Source: Terriglobia bacterium
GTDB lineage: Bacteria; Acidobacteriota; Terriglobia; Terriglobales; Acidobacteriaceae
Direction of reading: 5' to 3'
DNA: 64,000 bases
Assembly (NCBI GenBank): GCA_020073165.1
Contig: JAIQFP010000017.1
Span: forward strand, 1 to 64,000
The translations under genes and the position numbers were made by a program. The notes under the pieces are model-generated. The model was not told where the DNA came from and did no database searches. It worked only from the letters and a program-made list of their open reading frames with translations. Positions 53,180 to 63,600 of this stretch are shown here, in pieces. Every line of letters begins with the position of its first letter. Within the stretch, counting starts at the first letter, position 1.

Positions 53180-54880
53180 TCAATTCTTTTGATGTTCGTA
53201 AAGCTCCCGCGCCCTCTCGATCGTATCGGCGTCTTCCGGCAGTTTGTCGGTACGTATCCGCACAATCCGCGGGAAGCGCAGCGCGAAGCCGCTCTCGTGC
53301 CGGTCGGACCGCATCATGTTGTTGAAGGCCACTTCCAGCACGATCTTCGGCTCGACGATCAGGCGGAAGCCCTGGTCTTCTACGGTGTGCTCCAGGAACC
53401 ACTTGCTCATCTCCGCGATCTCGGCATCGGTGAGGCCAGAGTAAGCCTTGCCGATGTTCACCAGGCGATCGCCGTCCCAGACCGCGAACGTGTAGTCGCT
53501 GAGCACTCCGATGCGCTTCCCGTGACCGTACTCAACCGCCTTCACGACTACGTCGAGTGTGGCCAGTTCGCGCTTCAGCTTCAGCCAGGATTTGCCGCGC
53601 TTGCCGGGAGTGTAGGCCGACTCGGGATCTTTGATCATCAAGCCCTCATTGCCGCGGGCCTGCGCGGCTTCGAAAAGTTGATCGAGCTCTTCAGGTGATG
53701 CGGCTTGAAATACAGGCGCACGGATCACCAGCGCTGGCGCAGTTTGCTCCTCGGAGTCGAATGTCAGCCGGCCTTGTGCGCCTGGGGGCCGCACTTTCAC
53801 GGCCTTTCTCGGCCCTGACAGTAACTCATCGAGAATCTTTCCCCGCTCGCGCAGCGGACGGTCAATCAGCAGGTCGCCTCCGGCGTAGAGCAGGTCGAAC
53901 ACCAGATAGGCCACAGGTACCCGCCGGATCATCTCGTCACTGACCTTCTTGCGCCCTAATCGCTGCTGCAGGGCACTGAAGGGAACCGCTCTCCCGGTTT
54001 CGCCGGCCAGGTAGCTCCAGGCCACAATCTCGCCGTCGAGGATGGCGTCCTGCGGCAGTCCGGCCAGCGCGTCGGGCAATTCGGGGAAGGATTCGGTGAT
54101 CTCGTCGCGGGTGCGAGAAAAAATCCGCACCTCGCCACCGGCAAAATGCGCCTGGGCGCGGATGCCGTCGTACTTGTCCTCGACCGCAGCGTTCTCGAAA
54201 TAGCTGAGGGCCTCTTCGGCGGACTCCGCCGGGCTGGCCAGCATGAAGCCCAAGGGGTGGAACAACCGCATCTGCGCCTGCGCCAGCCGGCCATCAGCAG
54301 CGAGTTTGAGCGTCTCGCCGATATCGCCCAGCAGCATATTGGCACGCTGCACTTCAGTCAGAGTCCCGCTGTAGGCCTTCGCGATGGCCTCTTCGACCAG
54401 GCTCTCCTTCAAGCCGATGCGCAGGTCTCCCGTCATGGTCTTGATGATGTACTTGGCCTCAAGCGGCGTGACTTGCGAGAGCAGATCACGAACCAGCGCA
54501 CCCTTGGCGGCTGGGCCCCGAGCGGCTGCAATCTGCCGGAATTTCTCCTGCACTTCGGTCGCGCCCAGTTCTGAGCCACCGGATCGCGCAGGCAGCACCT
54601 CTGCGGCGACCGCCCCCAAATCTCCGTGGCGGCGGTAGGCCGCGGTGAGTTCATGCTCGGTTTTTCCGGAAAGCTCCGAGACCGTTCGCCACAGGAGCGC
54701 TCCACCAACCTGGAGGGTGGTTTCCTCCCACACAGGGAAAGGCCGGCCGGAGAGGAACACGGCGGAGACAGCGGCATCCCCCGGCGTGCGTGACTTGAGG
54801 TAGTCGGCAACGACGGCGGTCTTCTCCAGCTTCTTGGTGGTGCCGGCGACGCGCTCGCAGGCTTCAGCTAGTTTTTCCAT
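53180..54880 (-). CDS. ATP-dependent DNA ligase
   Basis: A 566-residue ligase of the archaeal/eukaryotic ATP-dependent type, which seals nicks with a covalent lysyl-AMP. The N-terminal DNA-binding domain (about 1-215) precedes motif I EDKYDGIRAQ with catalytic K236, the nucleotidyltransferase motifs ILDGEIVAW and YLVFDLLYAGG, the LMIKDPESAY region and an OB domain at the C-terminus. Bacterial replication uses NAD-dependent LigA, so this is probably a repair ligase. No Ku or polymerase domain is adjacent. Confidence 0.93.
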   Translation of the reverse strand: MEKLAEACERVAGTTKKLEKTAVVADYLKSRTPGDAAVSAVFLSGRPFPVWEETTLQVGGALLWRTVSELSGKTEHELTAAYRRHGDLGAVAAEVLPARSGGSELGATEVQEKFRQIAAARGPAAKGALVRDLLSQVTPLEAKYIIKTMTGDLRIGLKESLVEEAIAKAYSGTLTEVQRANMLLGDIGETLKLAADGRLAQAQMRLFHPLGFMLASPAESAEEALSYFENAAVEDKYDGIRAQAHFAGGEVRIFSRTRDEITESFPELPDALAGLPQDAILDGEIVAWSYLAGETGRAVPFSALQQRLGRKKVSDEMIRRVPVAYLVFDLLYAGGDLLIDRPLRERGKILDELLSGPRKAVKVRPPGAQGRLTFDSEEQTAPALVIRAPVFQAASPEELDQLFEAAQARGNEGLMIKDPESAYTPGKRGKSWLKLKRELATLDVVVKAVEYGHGKRIGVLSDYTFAVWDGDRLVNIGKAYSGLTDAEIAEMSKWFLEHTVEDQGFRLIVEPKIVLEVAFNNMMRSDRHESGFALRFPRIVRIRTDKLPEDADTIERARELYEHQKN

Positions 54881-54968
54881 GAATCGCTACTCGGCAACCT
54901 CAAGAAACAGGGCTACTTACACCCCGCCTCTGCCATCCTAAATGAACCCGGACCTGTGATACCCTTAC

Positions 54969-55994
54969 ATGTTGGTACGTCGGTCCCGGAAAGATCATCC
55001 AATCAATATGCGATTCCTGCGAACATGGCTGCGCTTCCTCGCTGCGGTACAGCTCCTGCCCGCCTTGGAGGGCGGCGAGGAGACCCTGGTCGGCGGGCAA
55101 GCCGTGCTCGAGGGCGTCATGATGCGCTCCCCGCACGCCTGGGCGATCGCCTGCCGCAAGCCAACCGGAGAGTTATCCACGCACAGCGAGCCCCTGGAGC
55201 GGCCTTCCGACAAGCATAAATGGATGGCCTGGCCGGTGGTGCGCGGCGTCATCACTCTCGGCCACGCCATGGGTCTGGGGTTCAAGGCCCTGCGATTTTC
55301 GGCGAACGTTGCGCTGGATGAGATTCCGGCGAACGACAAAGGCAAGAAGCTGGAAGTGAGTGGGTGGGTGGCTGCGGTGAACGTCATTTTTTCGCTCGGC
55401 TTTTTCATCTTTATGTATAAGTACCTGCCGCTGGTGGCGGCGACCGAACTTAAGCGGGTGAACCCCCTGTTTGGCGAGCAGATCATCTTCAACCTGGTGG
55501 ATGGCCTCATCCGCATCGCCCTGTTCCTGCTGTTTATCTGGGGGATTTCGCTGTGGCGTGACATTCGCCGCGTGTACGAGTACCACGGCGCCGAGCACAA
55601 GACGGTATATGCGTTTGAAAACGGTGATCCGCTGGAGACCAGCGCGGTACAGAAGTACTCCACCTTCCATCCGCGCTGCGGCACCAGTTTCCTGATGACG
55701 GTGATGATCATCTCGATCCTGGTGTACATGGCGATCCCGGTGACCACGTTCTGGGCGCGGTTTGCGATTCGCATCGCGCTACTGCCGGTGATTGCGGGAG
55801 TGTCGTACGAGATCATTCGCTTCGCCGCCAAGCACCGCGGATCGCTGTTCGCTATGATGACCGCTCCCGGACTGTGGCTGCAGCGCATTACCACTCAGCC
55901 TCCCTCGGACGACCAGGCCGAGTGCGCGATAGTGGCGCTGGACCAGGCCATGGTGCTGGAGAAACAGCACGGTGGCGAACTGGTCATTGCCTAG
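54969..55994 (+). CDS. DUF1385 membrane protein
   Basis: A 341-residue protein of the DUF1385 family, found next to prfA/prmC/rpmE in many phyla. Signature segments are LVGGQAVLEGVMMRSPHAWA near the N-terminus, YHGAEHKTVYAFENGDPL and HPRCGTSFLM. Four or more TM segments lie in residues 130-280. The function is unknown. The start at 54969 is only six bases after TGATAC, suggesting a leaderless transcript; an internal ATG at 55008 is an alternative. It is directly followed by the S23 cassette and then prfA. Confidence 0.85.
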   Translation: MLVRRSRKDHPINMRFLRTWLRFLAAVQLLPALEGGEETLVGGQAVLEGVMMRSPHAWAIACRKPTGELSTHSEPLERPSDKHKWMAWPVVRGVITLGHAMGLGFKALRFSANVALDEIPANDKGKKLEVSGWVAAVNVIFSLGFFIFMYKYLPLVAATELKRVNPLFGEQIIFNLVDGLIRIALFLLFIWGISLWRDIRRVYEYHGAEHKTVYAFENGDPLETSAVQKYSTFHPRCGTSFLMTVMIISILVYMAIPVTTFWARFAIRIALLPVIAGVSYEIIRFAAKHRGSLFAMMTAPGLWLQRITTQPPSDDQAECAIVALDQAMVLEKQHGGELVIA

Positions 55995-55999
55995 CACCC

Positions 56000-56520
56000 G
56001 TCGCTGGTCGTTTGTCGTTCGTCGTTGGCTGACACCTCCTTAGCCCAGGTCATCCATCACATACAGGTAACCAGCGACACGCTAGAAGTCATGATGGAGG
56101 TTTTCACATGCCATCATCATTTAGGGATTTGCGGGTTTGGCAGGAAGCTATGAAACTGGCTTCAGAAATCTATCGGACAACAGCGGCCTTTCCGAGGCAC
56201 GAGTTGTACGGCCTGAGTCAACAGATGCGGCGGGCAGTGGTTTCGGTGCCCAGCAACATAGCGGAGGGGAAGGGGCATCGCTCCAATCGCGAGTTCACAC
56301 ACTTTCTGCTTCATGCCAGAGGCTCGCTCCTTGAACTACAGACTCAGATGCTCATCGCAGAGGATTTACAATACCTCTCGAAAGAGAGGATGCAGAAATT
56401 AGGCGAGCAAGCCGACCGCATCGCCCGCGGCCTGAACGGCCTCATCAACTCAATTGGTGAGAAAGCCGCTTGATTGTGGTGGGCAAAGGCACGAACAACA
56501 AACGACCAACGACCAACGAC
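56000..56520. mobile_element. Putative S23 cassette bounded by inverted heptad arrays (sites 6 and 7)
   Basis: Left array: GTCGCTG, GTCGTTT, GTCGTTC, GTCGTTG (56000-56027). Right array: GAACAAC, AAACGAC, CAACGAC, CAACGAC (56493-56520), exactly four units and the complement of the left consensus GTCGTTN. The only gene between is an S23 four-helix-bundle gene. The cassette separates DUF1385 from prfA. Movement is inferred from symmetry; target-site duplication is not apparent. Confidence 0.45.
56108..56473 (+). CDS. S23-type four-helix-bundle protein
   Basis: A 121-residue protein of the four-helix-bundle family related to the 23S rRNA intervening-sequence ORF and to the Avd accessory protein of diversity-generating retroelements. 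Family hallmarks: FRDLRVWQEAMKLASEIYRTT, LSQQMRRAVVSVPSNIAEG, SNREFTHFLLHARGSLLELQTQ, ending RIARGLNGLINSI. A good Shine-Dalgarno GGAGG is seven bases before the ATG. No reverse transcriptase or variable repeats are nearby. It is enclosed by inverted heptad arrays. Confidence 0.9.
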   Translation: MPSSFRDLRVWQEAMKLASEIYRTTAAFPRHELYGLSQQMRRAVVSVPSNIAEGKGHRSNREFTHFLLHARGSLLELQTQMLIAEDLQYLSKERMQKLGEQADRIARGLNGLINSIGEKAA

Positions 56521-56527
56521 GGATCTC

Positions 56528-57607
56528 ATGTTTGAACGTTTAAACCAACTTGAAGCCCGCTACGACGAACTGACGCAGGCCCTTGCCTCGCCCGACATCA
56601 TGAATGACTCGGGCCGATACCAGAAGACTGCCAAGGCGCACAGCGAAATCGCCCCCGCGGTCGAGAAATATCGCGAGTACAAGGACCTGAAGCAGGGGAT
56701 CGCCGAGAGCCGGGCGGTGCTTGCCGACGAGAAAGATCCCGACATGCGCGCCTACGCGCAGGAAGAACTCGACAAGCTCGAAGCCCGCGTGGCCACCGTG
56801 GAAGAAGAACTGAAGGTGCTGCTGTTGCCCAAGGATCCCAACGACGAAAAGGATGTGATCCTGGAAATCCGCGCCGGCACCGGGGGAGACGAGGCCACGC
56901 TATTCGCTGCGGAAATGTTCCGCATGTATACCCGTTACGCGGAAACCCAGCGCTGGAAGGTCGAGGTGCTTTCGACTTCCGAGTCTTCGGTTGGCGGTTT
57001 GAAAGAAGTAATCGCGATGATTCAAGGGCAACGCGTCTACTCCCGCATGAAATATGAAAGCGGAGTCCATCGCGTGCAGCGGGTGCCGGCTACCGAGCAG
57101 CAGGGACGTGTGCATACGTCGGCGGTCACTGTCGCCGTGCTGCCCGAAGCCGAAGAAGTGGACGTGAAGATCGAAGCCAAAGATCTGCGCATAGATACCT
57201 TCTGCTCCTCGGGCCCCGGCGGTCAGTCGGTGAACACGACCTACTCAGCGGTGCGTATTACCCACATTCCGACCAATACCGTGGTGAGCTGCCAGGACGA
57301 GAAATCGCAGATCAAGAATCGCGAAAAGGGCATGCGCGTCCTGCGTTCCCGCCTCTACGAGATGGAGATGCAGAAACAGCAGGAAGCGCTGGCGAAAGAA
57401 CGTAAGACCATGGTGGGCTCCGGCGACCGCAGCGAGAAGATCCGCACCTACAATTTCCCGCAAAACCGGGTCACCGACCACCGCATTGGCCTGACCATTC
57501 ACCAGTTGCAGGAGGTAATGGACGGCAAACTCGGGCCACTGCTCGAGGCCCTGGTCACCCACTACCAGGCCGAGAAGCTGAAACAGGAAACGGCCAGCGT
57601 GGGATAA
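56528..57607 (+). CDS. prfA: Peptide chain release factor 1
   Basis: A 359-residue RF1 that reads UAA/UAG stop codons. It starts [19 protein letters not shown], carries the recognition motif PAT ([14 protein letters not shown]), and the GGQ motif in [13 protein letters not shown] (about residue 236). The ATG is seven bases after the right heptad array, leaving no clear Shine-Dalgarno, so the array may influence translation start. An in-frame 18-codon extension upstream is encoded by the repeat and is not conserved-looking. Confidence 0.96.
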   Translation: MFERLNQLEARYDELTQALASPDIMNDSGRYQKTAKAHSEIAPAVEKYREYKDLKQGIAESRAVLADEKDPDMRAYAQEELDKLEARVATVEEELKVLLLPKDPNDEKDVILEIRAGTGGDEATLFAAEMFRMYTRYAETQRWKVEVLSTSESSVGGLKEVIAMIQGQRVYSRMKYESGVHRVQRVPATEQQGRVHTSAVTVAVLPEAEEVDVKIEAKDLRIDTFCSSGPGGQSVNTTYSAVRITHIPTNTVVSCQDEKSQIKNREKGMRVLRSRLYEMEMQKQQEALAKERKTMVGSGDRSEKIRTYNFPQNRVTDHRIGLTIHQLQEVMDGKLGPLLEALVTHYQAEKLKQETASVG

Positions 57608-57657
57608 GGAGAGTCTTGCGTTCAGACTTCCCCGTGTCTCTGTGGTGAAATAGTCTG

Positions 57658-58497
57658 GTGCTCCTCCGCGATGTCCTCAATTCCGCCATTGACCGCCTGA
57701 CTACCGCTCACGTCGGCTCGCCGCGGATGAATGCCGAGGTGCTGCTCATGTTCGTGCTCGGCTGCGATCGAGCCTTCCTTTACGCCCATCCCGAGCGACA
57801 GCTCACCCTCGAGGAAAACGCCGGGTATGACGAAGCACTGGAGCAGCGTGCCCGGGGCGTGCCATCGCAGTACATCGTCGGACACCAGGAATTTTGGGGG
57901 ATGGACTTCATCGTGACGCCGGCAGTCCTCATCCCGCGTCCGGAGACCGAGCACGTCATCGAAACCGTGTTGCCGTTGGTGCAGGGGCTGGGCAAGCCCA
58001 AAATTGCGGACGTCGGCACCGGGTCAGGTTGCATCGCCATCGTCCTCGCCAGCGAACTGCCACAGGCAGAAATTCACGCTACCGAGATTTCCCCCGAAGC
58101 CCTCGAAATCACCCGCGCCAATGCCGCTCGGCACCAGCTTGAACACCGGATCCATTTCCACCACACTGACTTGTTGCAAGGACTCGAATCCGGAGACTTT
58201 GATTTTGTCGTTTCCAACCCTCCCTACGTGGGCGAATCTGAAGAGGACCAGGTTCAGCTCGAAGTGCGCAAGTTTGAGCCGCGTAGCGCGGTATTCGCGG
58301 GGCCTAGTGGACTGGAAGTGATTAAGCGCTTGATTCCACAGGCACAGCGCGCGCTCAAGTCCGGCGGATGCCTGGTCATGGAAATCAGCGGGACGATCGC
58401 GCCGGAAGTGCAGCGGTTATTAAGCGGCTGGAAGGATGCGCGGATTACGGATGATTTGCAGGGCATCCCTCGCGTGGCTTCCGCGCGCAAGCCCTGA
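57658..58497 (+). CDS. prmC: Release factor glutamine methyltransferase PrmC
   Basis: A 279-residue enzyme that methylates the glutamine of the GGQ motif in release factors. It has the N-terminal helical domain, the SAM motif IADVGTGSGCIAIVLASELP, and the catalytic NPPY in VVSNPPYVGESEED. The start is GTG 57658. It follows prfA, the usual partner, with 50 bp between that contain a TCTCTGTGGTGAAATAG sequence seen elsewhere as a repeat, and TAGTCT just before the GTG. Confidence 0.95.
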   Translation: MLLRDVLNSAIDRLTTAHVGSPRMNAEVLLMFVLGCDRAFLYAHPERQLTLEENAGYDEALEQRARGVPSQYIVGHQEFWGMDFIVTPAVLIPRPETEHVIETVLPLVQGLGKPKIADVGTGSGCIAIVLASELPQAEIHATEISPEALEITRANAARHQLEHRIHFHHTDLLQGLESGDFDFVVSNPPYVGESEEDQVQLEVRKFEPRSAVFAGPSGLEVIKRLIPQAQRALKSGGCLVMEISGTIAPEVQRLLSGWKDARITDDLQGIPRVASARKP

Positions 58498-59045
58498 CCG
58501 GTGTCCAGTCGCGCGTGACATGCACCATGCCAGCCAGAATGATTCCTTGCTTACCTCCTGCTCACCCACTGGTTCTCACGCCCAGCGTCTGCCTATGAAA
58601 AACCTTGCACAACTAGCGCATGTAGTACTGGCGAAGGTTTTGTCAAAAGGAAACGTTCGGCTCTAGAAATTGCTGCTGCCCTGGACTACAATCCTCCGCG
58701 ATTTGCGACCAGACTTGGGGACAGTTTATCTCTCCTGGCGACAGACACCCTCCGGCGCAGCCTGGTCGAAGGACCGCCGTCAGGTTCGCGACCTCAGATC
58801 CGGTAAGGCACCCGCACCAACCGGCAAGAGCCCCGGCATCCCGGCCAAGCAAAACGTAGTCGAAACAGAAGGCCGGCCGTTGCGGCTGGGCATTCACATG
58901 GACCTGAAAAACCGGCGCTGTATTGTTAGGAAAGAGTGTTGCCCGGCCGTCTTGCACTAGGCGAACTGCAGTCAGGAGCGGGGAAATGCACAAGAGGCCG
59001 TATTCCAGTCCGCCGTTCGAAGAATGAACTATACGAGGAGAAGAC
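58498..59045. other. Long non-coding region upstream of the kelch gene
   Basis: About 550 bp with no convincing gene. TACAAT at 58687-58692 is a plausible -10, giving a leader of about 350 nt before ATG 59046, with GC-rich inverted segments around 58790-58880. I recognise no riboswitch class. A normal Shine-Dalgarno (CGAGGAG) precedes the ATG, unlike many genes here. Confidence 0.35.
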
Positions 59046-60479
59046 ATGAAGGTGTTGCGAACACTCGGAGTCGCAGTTGTGGTCTTGCTGCCCTTGCTTG
59101 GGGCTGCGGGGGCGCAGTCATGGCAACCGCTGGTGAACGAGCCTACGTTCAACGCTAGTACTGCCCTGTTGCTGACCGACGGTACGGTCATGGTCCACGA
59201 GGAAGGTGCCCTGCATTGGTGGAAGCTGACCCCCGACATCAATGGTAATTACCTCAACGGAACCTGGTCCCAGCAGGCTTCCTTGCCTTCTAATTACAGC
59301 CCTCTCTATTACGCTTCCGCGGTTCTCCCGGACGGACGACTCATCGTGGAGGGCGGAGAGTACAACTTCGGTCAGTTCGCTTGGACCAACCTGGGGGCGA
59401 TTTACGACCCCCTGGCTAACAAGTGGACAGCGGTGAATCCTCCCAGCGGGTGGGCCAATATCGGCGATGCGCAGAGCGCGATTCTGCCCAACGGCACGTT
59501 CATGCTGGCCAATGCCCTGAGCAGCCAGCAGGCCCTGCTGAATGCCACGACGCTGACGTGGACTTCCACCGGAACCGGCAAGTTTGACGGCAACGACGAG
59601 GAGGGATGGGAACTGCTGCCCAGCGGAATCCTGCTGACGGTGGACGCGAACAGCAGTGATCCTACCCACTCCGAGAAATACAGCCCTAAGATGGGCAAGT
59701 GGATCAGCGCCGGAAGCACCATCGTTCCGCTGGCCGATCCCGGCTCGCACGAGATTGGACCGGCAGTTTTGCGGCCGGATGGAACCGTGTTTGCCATGGG
59801 TGGCACCGCGCACACCGCCATCTACAACACTGCCACCGGCGCCTGGACTGCGGGCCCAGACTTCCCCAAAGCGGGCGGCCAGCAACTCGACATGGCCGAC
59901 GCGCCGGCAGCCTTGTTGCCCAATGGCCACGTGCTCTGTGACACCAGCCCAGGAGTCTTCCAGAATGGCGTGCGCTTTTTCGAGTTCGACGGCACCAAGT
60001 TCATTTCCGAACCTGGAACCCCGGATGCGAGGTCCAACACCTCCTTCGAAGGCCGCATGCTGGTCCTTCCCACCGGCCAGATTCTGTTTGCCGACGGCAC
60101 CAGGGATATAGAGCTCTACACCCCGGTGGGGAATCCGGATCCTTCGTGGGCGCCCACCATCCACAGCTTCCCGAGCACCATCACGCGCGGCAGCTCCTTC
60201 ATCCTGTCGGGTACCCAGCTCAACGGGCTGTCGCAAGGGGCGATGTACGGGGATGACGCGCAGATGGCTACCAACTACCCACTGGTGCGGATCACCAATC
60301 AAGCCACGGGGCACGTTTTCCACGCTCGCACGCACGATCACAGCACGATGTCGGTTGCCCGCGGACAGCGCGGCTCGACCCACGTCGATGTGGGCAGCAA
60401 CGTGGAGACCGGCCCGGCCAACCTCGAAGTGGTCACCAACGGGATCGCGTCTACCCCGGTGACGGTTACTGTGCAGTAA
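59046..60479 (+). CDS. Secreted kelch-type beta-propeller protein
   Basis: A 477-residue secreted protein with signal peptide [22 protein letters not shown]. Six or so kelch-like repeats follow (LLLTDGTVMVHEEGALHWWKL; SAVLPDGRLIVEGGEYNFG; PAVLRPDGTVFAMGGTAHTA; ALLPNGHVLCDTSPGV), then a C-terminal Ig/IPT-like domain near residues 380-477 with SFPSTITRGSSFILSGTQLNG. The arrangement recalls galactose-oxidase-like propellers, but the catalytic Cys-Tyr pair and copper ligands are not evident. A terminator follows. Confidence 0.8.
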   Translation: MKVLRTLGVAVVVLLPLLGAAGAQSWQPLVNEPTFNASTALLLTDGTVMVHEEGALHWWKLTPDINGNYLNGTWSQQASLPSNYSPLYYASAVLPDGRLIVEGGEYNFGQFAWTNLGAIYDPLANKWTAVNPPSGWANIGDAQSAILPNGTFMLANALSSQQALLNATTLTWTSTGTGKFDGNDEEGWELLPSGILLTVDANSSDPTHSEKYSPKMGKWISAGSTIVPLADPGSHEIGPAVLRPDGTVFAMGGTAHTAIYNTATGAWTAGPDFPKAGGQQLDMADAPAALLPNGHVLCDTSPGVFQNGVRFFEFDGTKFISEPGTPDARSNTSFEGRMLVLPTGQILFADGTRDIELYTPVGNPDPSWAPTIHSFPSTITRGSSFILSGTQLNGLSQGAMYGDDAQMATNYPLVRITNQATGHVFHARTHDHSTMSVARGQRGSTHVDVGSNVETGPANLEVVTNGIASTPVTVTVQ

Positions 60480-60502
60480 GACACGTCCGAAGTCGCAAAG
60501 AA

Positions 60503-60532
60503 AAGGACGGGCCCAAAGCCCGTCCTTATTTG
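60503..60532 (+). terminator. Intrinsic terminator after the kelch gene
   Basis: AAGGACGGGC-CCAAA-GCCCGTCCTT is a 10-bp perfect stem at 60503-60527 followed by ATTTGTT. Confidence 0.8.
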
Positions 60533-60646
60533 TTGGTCGTAATTGTTCCGCTAGCAGCGGAACTTCAGGCTGCCGCTTGCTGCGCGGAAACCGCGGACTG
60601 ATAACGACGGTAGACAGCCGCCCTCAGCCGCCCAAACCCGGCGCCT

Positions 60647-63600
60647 TTAGAACGTCACCCGCACGCCCAATTGCGCCGCAAACGGAATCCCCACCGTTGT
60701 CCCGGGGCCAAAGAAGTCGCCTAGCGCGCCGGCCGGCTTCCTCAACTGATTGAGGCTGGTGATCGGAATCAGAGTGGTGCAGTCCGCGTTTCCACAGAGG
60801 TCCGTCACGTTGCCGCCGATCTGATCGGGAGGCGCACCTAAGGCGGCGATATCCGCCACATAGTTGTTCGAGGGATTGTTTCGGTTGAAGAGATTGATGA
60901 ACTCGACAAAGGGCATGACCGACAAGCGGTCGCCCACCTTGATCGGGCGGGCCACCCGCAGATCCATTTGCACAAAGGGCGTCCCGCGGAATTGATCGAG
61001 GCTAGTCTTGACACCGTTGATGATGGCGCGATTATCGCCATCGCCCAGGGTGAAGGGCCGCGCACTTTCGATTTGAGTCAAGGTGGAAACCTCAAACCCG
61101 AGCGGCGCATGCACGATGCCTGCCAGCACGAAGCGGTGACGGACGTCTTCTCCCGAGGGGCCATAGTCGCCCGGCGCAAACGCGTTCAGCGGGTCGCACA
61201 CGCCGTTGACGTAATCGAACAACTCACCCACATTGCAACCCCAGGTTTTGGCGCTGGCCAGAGTGTAATGCGCAGTCAGGTTGAGCCGGCTCATGTTTCC
61301 CTGCAACCGGATCGTCATCGCGTCATAGCTGGAGCGATTGTCGGTCTTGTAGACGTCGACGTTGGGGACGAAGTCCGCCTGTTCTGTGCCGTCGGGGAGG
61401 GGGAGCGGGGTGAACAGGCTGGTGCCACCGGCGAAGGGATACGCGCGGTAAGCGTGCACGCCATTCTCGTGAGTCCAGTCCGCACTTAGCGTCCAGTGCT
61501 CGTTGAACGCATGCTGTATGCCGGCGCTGGCATGCAGCGCGTACGGCGTCTTGTAGTGCGGATCGATGATGGCCCCTTGCCCCCCAAAATTTGCGCCCGG
61601 AAGGCACCCGGAGTTATCCACCTCCGGATTCGTCGGATCAGTGCAGGGACCAGGCGCTGCATTGACCGCCTGGAACGCTCCGACCCATCCGTTCTGCGCC
61701 AGGTCGTTGTAGTAGAGGCCAATGCCAGCGCGGATCACCGTGTTCTCGCTCCGCCCCGGTGAGTACACGATTCCCAGCCGCGGCCCGAACTCGCTTCGAT
61801 AGTCGTGCGGGGCACTGTTGATCAGCGGAATCTGCAGCGCCTTCAACGTCAAGTACGCCGGGTTTTGCAGCTGATTGCGGCCCGACCCGGTGAACAGCCC
61901 GAACGTCGTGTCGTAACGCAATCCGTAGTTCACGGTGAGGTGCGACGTCACGCGCCATGAATCCTGCGCGTACAGCCCCAGTCTTTGGATGTTCTGGGAG
62001 AAGGTGCCGTCCCCGGCCGGGGTTGCGGTACAAACGATGTTCGGATCGGGCAGCGGGCTGAGGCAGGTCGGGTCAAAGTAGAACTGCGACGGATCGGCGG
62101 CATAGAAGCTGGGGTTGTTCGGATATTGGATCAGCGCTTCCTCGGTGCCGGAAAGCGCGCCGCTCAACACGGGCTCGTGAATAAAGTTGATACCGAACTT
62201 CGTCGCGTGCCGGCCTGAAGCGTGGCTCACGTCGTAGCGGAACTGGTATTTCTCCTGATTGCGCAGGACGGGAAACGCGGTGATCGGCGTAGCGAACTGG
62301 TTATCGCCGAAGGTCTCGAACCCGGAGATCGTCTGAAACGTGGCGCTGAAGGGAAAAGCCAGCGCGAAGCCGAGGTAACCATTCCGCGATTCGGTGTGGT
62401 GCAAGTAGCTGGCGTCGAAGGTAAACGATCCCAGCCAAGTCGGGCTGAACGCGTAGGTGTTGCTGACGACCAGGTTCAGATAGTTCGATCCGGAGGTAGC
62501 GCCGGTCGAGGGCAGGGTCGCCTGCTGCACCAGGTCGTTGTTGGTCGTGTAGTTGTCGATGGCGGCGCGCGCGAACCATTGCGACTTAGGGGATTGCGAC
62601 CAGTCGAGGCGCAGCATCCCCATCGCATCGCGGAACGGTACCTTCAGGTTGTTGGGTACCGCGATTGAGGCCACTCCCCGGGGCTGCCCCTCCAGGTTCG
62701 TACCCGTGATCAGTCCCTGCTCCGCCAGCGACGCCAGGGCATTGAACTCCGAGAGACTGTCCGGGCTATAGGCAATGCTGGCGTTCTCGTGGACGTACTC
62801 CAGCGAAGCGAAAAGCCACAGCTTGTCCTGCTTGATCGGCCCGCCCAGCGTGGCGACGTAGTTCTGCCGCGAGAACGGCTGCTTCGGCGTGGGGGGCGGG
62901 TTGTCAATCGGGTAGCGCGCGTTCAGCGATGCCGCGCGCTCGTAAAACGCCCCGCTGCCGTGCCAGGTGTTGGTCCCGTGTTTGGTGGTGATCACCACCG
63001 AGCCGCCCACTGTCCGTCCGGTATCGGCGTCCTCCTGCGAGGTACGCACCGCGAATTCCTGGATTGCGTCGGCGGAGAAGTTCTGCAGGAACCCACCGAT
63101 GTAGTCGTCCGAGTTGTCGCCGCCATCCACCGACAAATCAACGTTCAGCCCTGAGCTTCCGCCAAATGAAACCGCCGTAATGCGGGCCTTGGTGGGATCG
63201 GAGGGCTCAACCGGTTCCGTGCCCGGAACCAGATATGCGATGTTGGCGAAGCTGCGGTGAGCCAACGGGATCGTGTCCAGATCGTTGGCGGTGACCGCTC
63301 CCTGATGCACGGCACTGGCGGTGTCAATCGGTTCGGTGGTAATGGACGAAGCCACGCCCCGAACGTTTACCGTCTGGGTCACCGCCTGTGGTTTCAGTGT
63401 GACTGAGAGGTCCCGCACCGTGCTGACCACGACGTCCACGTTGGCCTCGGCATCCGCAAAGCCTTTGGCGCTGACCACCACGTGGTAGGCGCCCGGCAGC
63501 AGACCTTCGATGCGGAACTCTCCCCGGGCATTGGTGAGTGCGTCCCTCACCACGTCCGAGCCCTGGGCCCGCACCACGATCTTCGCCGACAAGACCCGCC

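Noticed and set aside
56108-56473. S23 gene as the Avd of a diversity-generating retroelement
   Set aside because: No reverse transcriptase, template repeat or variable repeat is nearby; only the fold family is shared.
59118-60383. 421-codon open frame antisense to the kelch gene
   Set aside because: The plus frame has a signal peptide, kelch repeats, a ribosome site and a terminator.
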